Shown: positions 23,207 through 32,184 of the stretch, in pieces
Layout: each line of letters opens with the position of its first letter
Numbering within the stretch: the stretch's first letter is position 1
Notes under the pieces: model-generated
Database searches by the model: none
Seen by the model: only the letters and a program-made list of their open reading frames with translations
Told to the model about the DNA's origin: nothing
Translations under genes and position numbers: made by a program
Assembly: GCA_021819435.1 (NCBI GenBank)
Contig: JAKARB010000023.1
Location: forward strand, 1 to 34,087
DNA length: 34,087 nt
Reading direction: 5' to 3'
Source of the DNA: Pseudomonadota bacterium
Lineage (GTDB): Bacteria; Pseudomonadota; Gammaproteobacteria; Burkholderiales; Burkholderiaceae_C

Positions 23207-25342
23207 ATGAACCGACTCGACATGCCCGCCGTCCGCGAAGCCTCGCTCGATGCCCGTGAGCCCGTCTACCTCGATGAGGCCCGCATCCTCGACACCCTTG
23301 TCCACAACCTCGATGGCATGGCTTACCGCTGCCTCGATGACGACCACTGGTCGATGTTGTTCGTCAGCCAGGGCTGCAAAGAGCTCACCGGCCACACCCC
23401 GCGCGACCTGGTGCGCGGCAGCCGCGTCACCTGGGAGCTGCTCACCCACCCCGAAGACCGCGTGCGCGTGCGCGCCCAGATCCGCCAGGCCCTGACCGAA
23501 GGCCGGCGCTTCCAGCTGCAATACCGCATCGTCACCCGCGACGGCCAAGTCAAGTGGGTTCAGGAGCGTGGCGCCGCCGTGCGCGACGAATCCGGCCGCC
23601 CGGTGATGGAAGGCTTCGTGCAGGACGTGAGCGACCAGTTGCGCACGCTCGAAGCCCTGCGCGAGGCCGAATACCGCTACCGCCAGATCTTCGAGCACGC
23701 CTCCGAAGGCATGTTCCAGTCCTCGCGCGAGGGGCGCTACCTTGCGGCCAACCAGGCCTTGGCGCGCATGTATGGCTACGACTCGCCCGAGCAGCTCATC
23801 GCCGACCTCTCAGACATCCAGCACCGCCTCTACGTCGATGAATCGCGCCGCGAGGCCTTCATCCGCATCATGGAGGCCGAAGGCAAGGTCACCCAGTTCG
23901 AGTCGGAGGTGCTGCGCCGCGATGGGGTGCGCATCTGGATCTCGGAGAGCGCGCGGGCCGTCCGTTCGCCCTCGGGCGAGTTCATCTGCTACGAAGGCAC
24001 GGTGCAGGACATCACCGAGCGCCGTGGCTACGAGGCCCGGCTGCAACGCCAGGCCAACCACGACCAGCTCACCGGCCTGCCCAACCGCAACCTGCTGCGC
24101 GAAAGGCTGATCCAGTCCATGCAGCAGGCCGAGCGCATGGGCGGGCAAGTGGCCGTGGTTTTCATCGACCTCGACAACTTCAAGTTCATCAACGACGCGC
24201 TGGGCCATGCGGCCGGCGACGCGCTGCTGATCGAGCTCTCGCGGCGCCTGAGCCGCCACTTGCGGGGCACCGACACCGTGGCCCGCCTGGGCGGCGACGA
24301 GTTCGTGCTGCTGCTCAACGACCACGCCAACGTCGCCAGCGTCACGGCCTTGCTCGAACGCGTCGTCGAACTCATCGCCAAGCCGATGGAGCTGGGTGGG
24401 CGCACCTTGCAAGTGGGCGCCAGCCTTGGCGTGTCTCTCTTCCCGCGTGATGGGGGCGATGTCGACACCCTGCTGAAACACGCCGATGCCGCCATGTACG
24501 CCGCCAAGGACCGGGGCCGCAACAACGTCCAGTTCTTCACGCCCGAACTCAACCTCGTCGCCAGCGAACGCATGCACCTCGAAGCCGCCATGCGCCAGGG
24601 CCTGGAGCAAGGCGAATTCACCGTGCACTTCCAGCCCCAGGTCGACGCCCAGCGCCGCGTCGTCGGCGCCGAGGCGCTGGCGCGCTGGCACCACCCGCGC
24701 CTGGGCGCCATCTCGCCCGACCGCTTCATCCCCATTGCCGAAGAAAGCGGCCTGATCCTGGCGCTCACCGAGACCATCACCCTGCAAGCCTGCGCCGCCG
24801 CGCGTGATTGGCCTGAGGTTGATGGCCAGCCCATCCGCCTGGCCATCAACCTCAGCCCCAAGCTCTTCATCGACCCGCACCTCGTGGCCCGCATCACCGG
24901 CTGGTTGCGCCAGGAGGGCATCCAGCCACAGCGCGTGGAGCTGGAGATCACCGAGAGCGTCTTCCTCGACGACCCGCAGCGCGCCCTGCGCACGCTCAAG
25001 GCCTTCAAGGAAAAGGGCTTCCACCTGGCGATGGACGACTTCGGCACCGGTTACTCCTCGCTGTCCTACCTGCGCCACTTCCCGCTCGACACCATCAAGA
25101 TCGACCGCTCGCTGGTGACCGACCTGGAAGCCCAGCGTGACGCCGCCATGATCGCCCGCGCGGTCGTGTCGCTGGGCCTGAGCCTGGGCAAGAGCGTGGT
25201 CGCCGAAGGCGTGGAGCACGAAAGCCAGTTTTCCGCATTGCGGGAGCAAGGCTGCACTGTCTTCCAGGGCTACCTGTTTGCGCGCCCGCTGACCGCAGCC
25301 GACTTGCTGCGCTGCCTGGACGAGGGCGCTGGCGCGCTGTGA
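23207..25342 (+). CDS. PAS-PAS-GGDEF-EAL cyclic-di-GMP signalling protein
   Basis: This 711-residue protein has two PAS domains with PAC segments (about 25-145 and 150-275), a GGDEF domain (about 285-445) and an EAL domain (about 455-705). GGDEF at 362-366 is intact and preceded by the inhibitory RxxD site (353-356). EAL motif residues 489-491 and DDFGTGYSS (610-618) are intact too, so it could both make and degrade cyclic-di-GMP. There are no membrane segments, so it is a cytoplasmic sensor; the PAS ligand is not evident. The ATG at 23207 was chosen because similarity begins soon after; GAGGA lies before it. Confidence 0.93.
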   Translation: MNRLDMPAVREASLDAREPVYLDEARILDTLVHNLDGMAYRCLDDDHWSMLFVSQGCKELTGHTPRDLVRGSRVTWELLTHPEDRVRVRAQIRQALTEGRRFQLQYRIVTRDGQVKWVQERGAAVRDESGRPVMEGFVQDVSDQLRTLEALREAEYRYRQIFEHASEGMFQSSREGRYLAANQALARMYGYDSPEQLIADLSDIQHRLYVDESRREAFIRIMEAEGKVTQFESEVLRRDGVRIWISESARAVRSPSGEFICYEGTVQDITERRGYEARLQRQANHDQLTGLPNRNLLRERLIQSMQQAERMGGQVAVVFIDLDNFKFINDALGHAAGDALLIELSRRLSRHLRGTDTVARLGGDEFVLLLNDHANVASVTALLERVVELIAKPMELGGRTLQVGASLGVSLFPRDGGDVDTLLKHADAAMYAAKDRGRNNVQFFTPELNLVASERMHLEAAMRQGLEQGEFTVHFQPQVDAQRRVVGAEALARWHHPRLGAISPDRFIPIAEESGLILALTETITLQACAAARDWPEVDGQPIRLAINLSPKLFIDPHLVARITGWLRQEGIQPQRVELEITESVFLDDPQRALRTLKAFKEKGFHLAMDDFGTGYSSLSYLRHFPLDTIKIDRSLVTDLEAQRDAAMIARAVVSLGLSLGKSVVAEGVEHESQFSALREQGCTVFQGYLFARPLTAADLLRCLDEGAGAL

Positions 25343-25540
25343 TCCCCCTCCGCTAAAATAGTCTGTTTGGACCAGGCTTGATGTCGCCTGGGTGTCATCT
25401 TGGTGGCGCCCCGGGAGACTCGGCCGGTCAACCCTGCTCGCGGCGCGTCACCCTCGCGCCCCGTGCCCCGATGCCCGGCCCCTCCCTAGGAACCCGGTCA
25501 TCCATCGGACAGGCCCGACCCGGCCGGAGAGAACCTCGCC

Positions 25541-26188
25541 ATGATCTTTGGAAAGCTGCTGCCCCGCGAGGGCAATTTTTTTGAGCTGTTCAACCAGCAC
25601 GCCAACCACATCGTGACGGCCGCCCACGCCTTCGCCCAACTGGTTCGCAACTACAACGACCCGACCCTGCGCGAGAAATACAACCGCGACGTGGACGCCG
25701 CCGAAGCCGCCGCCGACACCATCAACCGCGAAGTCAACCGCCTGCTGCACACCACCTTCATCACCCCGATCGACCGCGAGCAGATCTTCTCGCTGATCAA
25801 CACGATGGACGACGTGGCCGACCTCATGCAGGACGCCGCCGAGACCATGGCCTTGTACGACGTGCGCCGCATGACCGACGAGATCGAGCGCCTCACCGAC
25901 CTGTGCGTGAAAAGCGCCGAGCGCCTGAAGGACGCGGTGGCCCTGCTGCACGACATCGGCGACGCCAAGACCGCCGCCGCCGCCCTCAAGACCTGCGAAG
26001 AGATCGACCAGCTCGAAAGCGACGCCGACCGCGTCATGCGCGCCGCCATGAGCAAGCTCTTCCGCGAAGAGCCCGATGTGCGGGAGGTCATCAAGCTCAA
26101 GGCCATCTACGAACTGCTCGAAACCGTCACCGACAAGTGCGAAGACGTGGCCAAGCTGATCGAGGGCGTGATCCTCGAGAACTCCTGA
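25541..26188 (+). CDS. DUF47 family PhoU-like accessory protein of phosphate transport
   Basis: This 215-residue all-helical protein starts MIFGKLLPREGNFFELFNQHANHIVTAA and contains the PhoU-like D/E-rich helices (INTMDDVADLMQDAAETMALY; YELLETVTDKCEDVAKLIEGVILENS). DUF47 proteins are encoded next to Pit permeases and are thought to regulate them, in a way comparable to PhoU with Pst. GGAGAGAA lies before the ATG. It forms an operon with the Pit gene 19 bp downstream. The 198-bp region upstream has a TAAAAT box (25354-25359) and a weak pair of TGTC(G/A) repeats 11 bp apart at 25382-25397. Confidence 0.93.
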   Translation: MIFGKLLPREGNFFELFNQHANHIVTAAHAFAQLVRNYNDPTLREKYNRDVDAAEAAADTINREVNRLLHTTFITPIDREQIFSLINTMDDVADLMQDAAETMALYDVRRMTDEIERLTDLCVKSAERLKDAVALLHDIGDAKTAAAALKTCEEIDQLESDADRVMRAAMSKLFREEPDVREVIKLKAIYELLETVTDKCEDVAKLIEGVILENS

Positions 26189-26207
26189 CCCGCCGCCGGA
26201 GCAAGAC

Positions 26208-27218
26208 ATGGAACCCATGCAAACGGCCCTCTGGGTCGTGATGGCGCTGGTGGTGATGGCCCTGCTGTTCGACTTCATGAACGGCTTCCACGACGCGGCC
26301 AACTCGATCGCGACCGTGGTCTCGACCGGCGTGCTGCGCCCCAGCCAGGCGGTGCTGTTCGCGGCCTTCTTCAACTTCGTCGCCATCTTCATCTTCCACC
26401 TCAGCGTGGCGGCGACGGTGGGCAAGGGCATCGCCGACGCGGGGGTGGTCGACACCCACGTGGTCTTCGGCGCGCTCTCGGGCGCCATCACCTGGAACGT
26501 GATCACCTGGTACTACGGCATCCCCAGCAGCTCCTCGCACGCGCTGATCGGCGGCATCGTGGGTGCGGTGATCGCCAAGGCCGGCGCTGGCGCGTTGATG
26601 GCCACGGGCATCATCCGCACCGTCACCTTCATCTTCGTCTCGCCGTTGCTGGGCTTCACGCTCGGCTCGCTGATGATGGTGCTGGTGGCCTGGATCTGCC
26701 GCCGCACCCCGCCCTCCAAGGTGGATCGCTGGTTCCGCCGCCTGCAGCTGATCTCGGCCGGCGCCTACAGCCTGGGGCATGGCGGCAACGATGCGCAAAA
26801 GACCATCGGCATCATCTGGATGCTGCTGATCTCCACTGGCTACGCTGCTGCGGGCGACAAGTCCCCGCCCGTCTGGGCCATCGTGGCCTGCTACGCCGCC
26901 ATCGGCCTGGGCACCATGTTCGGCGGCTGGCGCATCGTGCGCACCATGGGCCAGAAGATCACCAAGCTCAAGCCCGTGGGCGGCTTCTGCGCCGAAACCG
27001 GTGGCGCGCTGACGCTGTTCATTGCCACGGCCCTGGGCGTGCCCGTGTCCACCACCCACACCATCACCGGCGCCATCGTCGGCGTGGGCTCGGTGCAGCG
27101 CGCCTCGGCCGTGCGCTGGGGCGTGGCCGGCAACATCGTCTGGGCCTGGATCCTGACCATCCCGGCGTCCGCCTTCGTCGCCGCTGTCGGGTACTGGGTG
27201 AGCCTGCAGTTGTACTGA
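26208..27218 (+). CDS. Inorganic phosphate transporter, Pit family
   Basis: This 336-residue inner-membrane protein imports phosphate (as a metal-phosphate complex) with protons. Both inverted family signatures are present: NGFHDAANSIATVVSTG (about 25-41) and GHGGNDAQKTIG (190-201). The second half also has VPVSTTHTITGAIVGVG, mirroring IPSSSSHALIGGIVGA of the first half, as expected for the duplicated fold. It is shorter than E. coli PitA (499 residues), as is usual for the DUF47-linked type. GGAG lies nine bases before the ATG, and it is co-transcribed with the DUF47 gene. Confidence 0.94.
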   Translation: MEPMQTALWVVMALVVMALLFDFMNGFHDAANSIATVVSTGVLRPSQAVLFAAFFNFVAIFIFHLSVAATVGKGIADAGVVDTHVVFGALSGAITWNVITWYYGIPSSSSHALIGGIVGAVIAKAGAGALMATGIIRTVTFIFVSPLLGFTLGSLMMVLVAWICRRTPPSKVDRWFRRLQLISAGAYSLGHGGNDAQKTIGIIWMLLISTGYAAAGDKSPPVWAIVACYAAIGLGTMFGGWRIVRTMGQKITKLKPVGGFCAETGGALTLFIATALGVPVSTTHTITGAIVGVGSVQRASAVRWGVAGNIVWAWILTIPASAFVAAVGYWVSLQLY

Positions 27219-27347
27219 TGTGCTGATGCACTGATCGGCCTCACCGATCCGATCGCTGACCGCCCTGGTCAGCGGGTCACGCCGGGGACGGGTCCGTTCC
27301 TTGCGTGACCGCCGCACACCTGGGCCCTGTGGCCCGAAGGAGTGCGC

Positions 27348-27788
27348 ATGTTCACCACCTCCGTCCTCGATGATGACGACGCCCAGGCCCTCCTGGCCGC
27401 CGCCCGCGCGCATGCCCGTGCCCGTGGCTGGTGCGTGGCCATCGCGGTCTGCGATGCCGGCGGGCACCTGCTGGGCTTCCTGCGCCTCAAAGGGGCCAAT
27501 CCGGCCTCGGCCAGCATCGCCCCGGCGAAGGCCCGCACCGCCGCGCTCATGAAGCGCGACACCAAACTGGTCGAGGAGATGGTCAACGGTGGCCGCACGG
27601 CCTTCCTCTCGGCGCCTGGGCTGGACGGGCAGCTCGAAGGCGGCGTGGCCATCGTGGTCGACGGGCAATGCATCGGGGCGGTGGGCGTCAGCGGGGTCAA
27701 GGCCGCAGAAGACGCCGAGATCGCCGCCACCGCCATCGCGGCCTGGCGTGGCCAGCCCATCGGCTTGATGTCCGCGCCCTCGGTCTGA
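27348..27788 (+). CDS. HbpS/GlcG-family heme-binding-type protein
   Basis: This 146-residue protein matches the GlcG/HbpS family: VAIAVCDAGGHLLGFLRLKGA, a helix with SIAPAKARTAALMKRDT, then GGVAIVVDGQCIGAVGVSGVKAAEDAEIAATAIAAW at the C-terminus. Characterised members bind heme (HbpS) or are encoded with glycolate oxidase (GlcG); the function here is unknown. There is no signal peptide. AAGGAG five bases before the ATG at 27348 favours this start over the GTG at 27342. The MazG-like gene follows 19 bp after its stop. Confidence 0.9.
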   Translation: MFTTSVLDDDDAQALLAAARAHARARGWCVAIAVCDAGGHLLGFLRLKGANPASASIAPAKARTAALMKRDTKLVEEMVNGGRTAFLSAPGLDGQLEGGVAIVVDGQCIGAVGVSGVKAAEDAEIAATAIAAWRGQPIGLMSAPSV

Positions 27789-27807
27789 GAACCACTACCA
27801 TCGCGGC

Positions 27808-28137
27808 ATGACCGACGCCGCCCCACCTGATTCCCTGCGCCGACTGGCCGCCCGCCTGCAGGCCTTCGCCGACGCGCGCGACTGGGGGCGGTTTCATTCG
27901 CCCAAGAACCTGGCCTCGGCCCTGGTGGTCGAAGCCGGCGAACTGCTCGAGCCCTTTCAATGGCTGACCGAGCAGCAAAGCCGCGAACTGCCGCCCGATG
28001 TCCAAGACGCAGTGGCCCTGGAGATGGCCGACGTGCTGCTCTACCTCGTGCAGCTGGGCAACCAGCTCGGCGTGGACGTGGTGCAAGCTGCGCACCGCAA
28101 GGTCGACATCAACGAAGGTCGCTTCCCGAAAGCGTGA
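27808..28137 (+). CDS. MazG-like nucleotide pyrophosphohydrolase
   Basis: This 109-residue cytoplasmic protein belongs to the all-alpha NTP pyrophosphohydrolases (MazG-like/RS21-C6 dCTPase type). The metal-binding acidic set is visible: E42 and E45 in LVVEAGELLEPFQW, E72 and D75 in LEMADVLLYL, and a C-terminal KVDINEGRFPK typical of the family. It should hydrolyse (d)NTPs, perhaps non-canonical ones, to the monophosphate and pyrophosphate. No clear Shine-Dalgarno. Its stop codon shares a base with the MFS start (TGATG), so the two are translationally coupled. Confidence 0.92.
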   Translation: MTDAAPPDSLRRLAARLQAFADARDWGRFHSPKNLASALVVEAGELLEPFQWLTEQQSRELPPDVQDAVALEMADVLLYLVQLGNQLGVDVVQAAHRKVDINEGRFPKA

Positions 28138-29486
28138 TGGACGTGTCCGATCCCTTGCGTGCTGCCCGCAACGCCCCCGCCTCACAACTGCCCCTGCTGG
28201 CCGCCCTCTACACGGCGCAAGGCCTGCCCTACGGCTTCTTCACGCTGGCGCTGCCCGTGTTGATGCGCGAAGCCGGCTGGTCGCTCACCGCTTTGGGCTT
28301 TTTGCAGTTCCTCGCCGCGCCCTGGGTGCTCAAGGTGCTGTGGGCCCCGGTGGTCGACCACCATGGCAAGCGCCGCACGTGGTTGCTGTCGATGCAACTG
28401 GCCTCGTGCGCCTTGGCGGTGGCGATGGCGCTGTTCGGGTTCACCGAAGGCAGCGTGGTGCTGTTCGTGTCGGTGTTCGTCTTCAACCTGCTGGCCGCCA
28501 CGCAGGACGTGGCCACCGACGGCCTGGCCGTGCGCCTGCTCGACGCGCAGCAACGCGGCCTGGCCAACGGCATCCAGGTGGGCGCCTACCGCTTCGGCAT
28601 GATCCTGGGCGGCGGGCTGCTGCTGTGGGTGTTCGCGCACACCAACTGGCAAGTCACCTTCCTCGGCATGGCGCTGATCCTGGCCTTGCTGACGCTGCCG
28701 CTGTGGCGCATGCAGGAGCCTGCGGCCCATGTTCCCGATGTGGCTGAGGGCACTCACCCTGCATCGCCTCCCGTGGCCGCCCTGCTGAGCGCCGCGCCAC
28801 CGGCCTCATCGGCGATCTCCTCGGGTGTTCCGTCGCCCGATCCCGCCACCCCGCCTCGAGGCACCCGCCTGGCCATGCTGTGGCTGCACCGTGCCCTGCG
28901 CCCAGGCGTGCTCACACTCGCCGGCCTGATCTTCTGCTTCCGCTTCGGCGACCAGATGGCCGCCGGCCTCATCACGCCCTTCCTGCTCGACCAGGGTCTT
29001 GGCAAGGCCGACCTCGCCGTGCTCAAGGGCGCGGTGGGCTCGGGCACCAGCCTGCTCGGCGCCGCCATCGGTGGCTGGCTGATGCTGCGCGTGGGCCGCC
29101 GCGCCGCGCTGCTGGGCTGTGGCCTCATGCAGGCGGCGATCTACGGCCTGTACGTGGCTGCGGCGATGGGCATTGGCGGCGTGCCCTTGCTGTGGCTGGC
29201 CACCATCGCCGAAGGCGTCATCGGCACCATGGCCACGGTGGCCCTGTACTCGCTGATGATGGATTCTGCCGACCCCGCCCACCCCGGCACCGACTACACC
29301 CTGCTGGGCAGTGTCGGCGTGTCGTTGGCCATGCTGGGCGGCATCGCTGGCGGCCTGGTGGGCGACCACCTGGGTTACGCCACGGCCTTCGCGGTGGGTG
29401 CGGTGGTGTCTTTGGTGGGCCTGGTGGCGCTGGTGCGCTGGCTCGACGCCCACCCCTTCAACCAACGCGTGCGCCAGGCTTGGTGA
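28137..29486 (+). CDS. MFS permease, AmpG/acetyl-CoA transporter-like
   Basis: This 449-residue inner-membrane protein has about 12 hydrophobic segments and a Ser/Pro/Ala-rich cytoplasmic loop (about 198-240) between the two halves. It shows the AmpG-like opening LYTAQGLPYGFFTLALPVLMREAGWSLTALGFLQ and the ATQDVATDGLAV motif of the AmpG/SLC33 branch. AmpG imports anhydromuropeptides during wall recycling; whether this one does is unproven. The start ATG overlaps the MazG-like stop (TGATG). The gene is convergent with the DUF4197 gene. Confidence 0.87.
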   Translation: MDVSDPLRAARNAPASQLPLLAALYTAQGLPYGFFTLALPVLMREAGWSLTALGFLQFLAAPWVLKVLWAPVVDHHGKRRTWLLSMQLASCALAVAMALFGFTEGSVVLFVSVFVFNLLAATQDVATDGLAVRLLDAQQRGLANGIQVGAYRFGMILGGGLLLWVFAHTNWQVTFLGMALILALLTLPLWRMQEPAAHVPDVAEGTHPASPPVAALLSAAPPASSAISSGVPSPDPATPPRGTRLAMLWLHRALRPGVLTLAGLIFCFRFGDQMAAGLITPFLLDQGLGKADLAVLKGAVGSGTSLLGAAIGGWLMLRVGRRAALLGCGLMQAAIYGLYVAAAMGIGGVPLLWLATIAEGVIGTMATVALYSLMMDSADPAHPGTDYTLLGSVGVSLAMLGGIAGGLVGDHLGYATAFAVGAVVSLVGLVALVRWLDAHPFNQRVRQAW

Positions 29487-29561
29487 GGGCTTGAGTGCCT
29501 GCACGGCGGGGCGGCCATGCGCTGGCCCGTCTCATGCGCAGGCTCAGCGCACCGGGCCCGG

Positions 29562-30269
29562 TCACCTCACCGCGCCAAACACCTTCTCGATGAGCTTGCT
29601 GCCCGCGCCCACCGGGTCCTGGCGGATTTTGCGCTCCTCGTCGCCAATGATGGTGTAGAGCCCATCGAGCGTCTTGCCCGTCACGTACTGTTCGACGCTG
29701 GCCTCTTCCTGGCGGATCAGCCCGAAGCCCAGGGCCTGTGAGGCCACGCGGTTGTAGGTCTTGGCCAGGTTGATTTTGCCCACCGCCTTCTGCACCACCG
29801 GCAGGAAAGAAGCGCCCAGCGGCTCGCGCGTTTTCTCGGCGAAGAACTGGGTGACGGCGTTGTCGCCGCCGGTGAGGATCTGCTTGGCGTCCTGCACCGA
29901 CATGCTGCGCACGGCCTTGACCAGCAAGTCGCGGCCCATGGGCACGGCGGCTTCGGCCGCGCGATTCATGCCAGTGACCAGTTCGTCCACCTTCTTGCCC
30001 TGTCCGGCCATCCTCAGCAGGTTGGCGGCCTGCTCCAGGTGTTCGGGCAGGGGGATGCGAACCTTCGGGTTGTCTAGGAAGCCACCAGGCTGCCCCAACA
30101 GGCTCACGGCGGCCTTGGCGCCTTGCTCCAGCGCCGCCTTCAGGCCCTTGCCCACCTCTTGCTCGCTCAGGCTGGAGAGGCTCAAGGCGTGGGCGTGTTG
30201 CAGCGTGCCGCCGACCAGCCAGGCCAGGCCGGCGGCGAAGGTTTGTCGGTGGAAGTGGCGGCGATCCAT
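29562..30269 (-). CDS. DUF4197 family exported protein
   Basis: This 235-residue protein has an N-terminal signal segment (about 8-29, with RRHFHRQT before it, a weak Tat-like look) and a helical DUF4197 body. The body contains LSEQEVGKGLKAALEQGAKAAVSLLGQPGGFLDNPKVRIPLPE, FFAEKTREPLGASFLPVV and a C-terminal LDGLYTIIGDEERKIRQDPVGAGSKLIEKVFG, which is diagnostic. It is periplasmic or lipid-facing, with no known function. The Shine-Dalgarno is weak (CCGGAAA). Confidence 0.92.
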   Translation of the reverse strand: MDRRHFHRQTFAAGLAWLVGGTLQHAHALSLSSLSEQEVGKGLKAALEQGAKAAVSLLGQPGGFLDNPKVRIPLPEHLEQAANLLRMAGQGKKVDELVTGMNRAAEAAVPMGRDLLVKAVRSMSVQDAKQILTGGDNAVTQFFAEKTREPLGASFLPVVQKAVGKINLAKTYNRVASQALGFGLIRQEEASVEQYVTGKTLDGLYTIIGDEERKIRQDPVGAGSKLIEKVFGAVR

Positions 30270-30422
30270 GCGAAGTTTCCGGTGGCGAGCAAGCAGCCGT
30301 GGTGGCGGGCACCCGCGCCGGCTTTTGCAAGATTTCGCAAGGCGGCTGGGCGAGCTATCCCTTCACTCTAACCTCGCCGATGCCGATGCGTGGCATCGGT
30401 CGGCAGGATCGCGCCATGTGCC

Positions 30423-30872
30423 TCACGCCACTGCCCCCGAATCCACAGATCGCAGCACCCGTGCAGACGTGGTCCGCAGCACGGGCATCGGCAGGTCCCA
30501 GTGATCGGCCAAGGTGCAGAGCATTTCGTACTCGGCGTCGGCCAGGTTCTGGTCACACTCGCACAGCGCGGCGCAAATCTCGAGCACGATCAGGCGCAGG
30601 CCCAGGTCGTCGATTTCGTCGAGCATGAGCTTGAGGTCCTGGCGCGGCAGGTGCTGAATGCCCGACCAATGCTGGTGGGACGATGCCATCAGGTCATCGC
30701 AGACGGCTTGCAGCACCGACATGAACTGCTCTTGAGAGAGCTCGAGTCGAGCGGCCACGTCAATGCGCCGCAGCGCATCGATCTCCTGGGCGCCGAGGTG
30801 GCCGTCCGCCAACACGGTGAGGGCCACCACGCGGGCGGCGGCCTGGGGGCTGTTGCGAGGGTAGCTGCGCAT
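30423..30872 (-). CDS. TerB-like helical protein
   Basis: This 149-residue protein is probably a member of the TerB superfamily. VVALTVLADGHLGAQEIDALRRI near the start and CECDQNLADAEYEMLCTLADHWDLP near the end show the two acidic helix pairs (ADGxxxxxE and DxxxxxxE) of TerB metal-binding sites. TerB domains occur in tellurite resistance and envelope or phage defence complexes; the role here is open. AGGAGA seven bases before the ATG is a strong Shine-Dalgarno, but part of it is inside a hairpin (30882-30901). The 153 bp to the DUF4197 gene hold nothing that I recognise. Confidence 0.75.
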   Translation of the reverse strand: MRSYPRNSPQAAARVVALTVLADGHLGAQEIDALRRIDVAARLELSQEQFMSVLQAVCDDLMASSHQHWSGIQHLPRQDLKLMLDEIDDLGLRLIVLEICAALCECDQNLADAEYEMLCTLADHWDLPMPVLRTTSARVLRSVDSGAVA

Positions 30873-30881
30873 CGAAGATCT

Positions 30882-30901
30882 CCTGTCAGAACGATGACAG
30901 G
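30882..30901 (-). promoter_or_regulatory. Hairpin overlapping the ribosome binding site of the TerB-like gene
   Basis: Read on the - strand, CCTGTCA and TGACAGG form a perfect 7-bp stem with a 6-base loop. The 3' arm ends in AGG, the first bases of the AGGAGA Shine-Dalgarno of the gene at 30872. In RNA the stem would partly hide the ribosome site; as DNA it could be a dimeric repressor site. Confidence 0.5.
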
Positions 30902-31069
30902 TTCAATCTACAGAGGGTAGGCCTTCGAGAAAATCAGATTCTTCGGTGTGAAGTTTCGTCCTGCTCGAAATGAACCGCACGCCTGTCCTCGTGCGGCGCC
31001 TGATCCCTTCCTGGCGCTGGCGCTATGCTCTGCACCGGCCGCTGTCCGGCCAGCCACAGGAGACTCATC

Positions 31070-32059
<990 letters not shown>

Positions 32060-32184
32060 GGTAACTAACGTCTCGGGCTGCTGCCTCTGGCCTTGGCGAG
32101 CGCGGTCAACGGGCACAATCCGCCCGGGTGCCGTCTGTACCTCATGCGTCGAACGACGCAGGGCAGCCCTGAATGGAGACAAGG

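Noticed and set aside
25382..25397. Possible Pho box before the DUF47-Pit operon (TGTCG and TGTCA 11 bp apart)
   Set aside because: The spacing is right but the rest of the 18-bp PhoB consensus is poor, and it lies downstream of the only TAAAAT box seen. Not strong enough to list as a feature.
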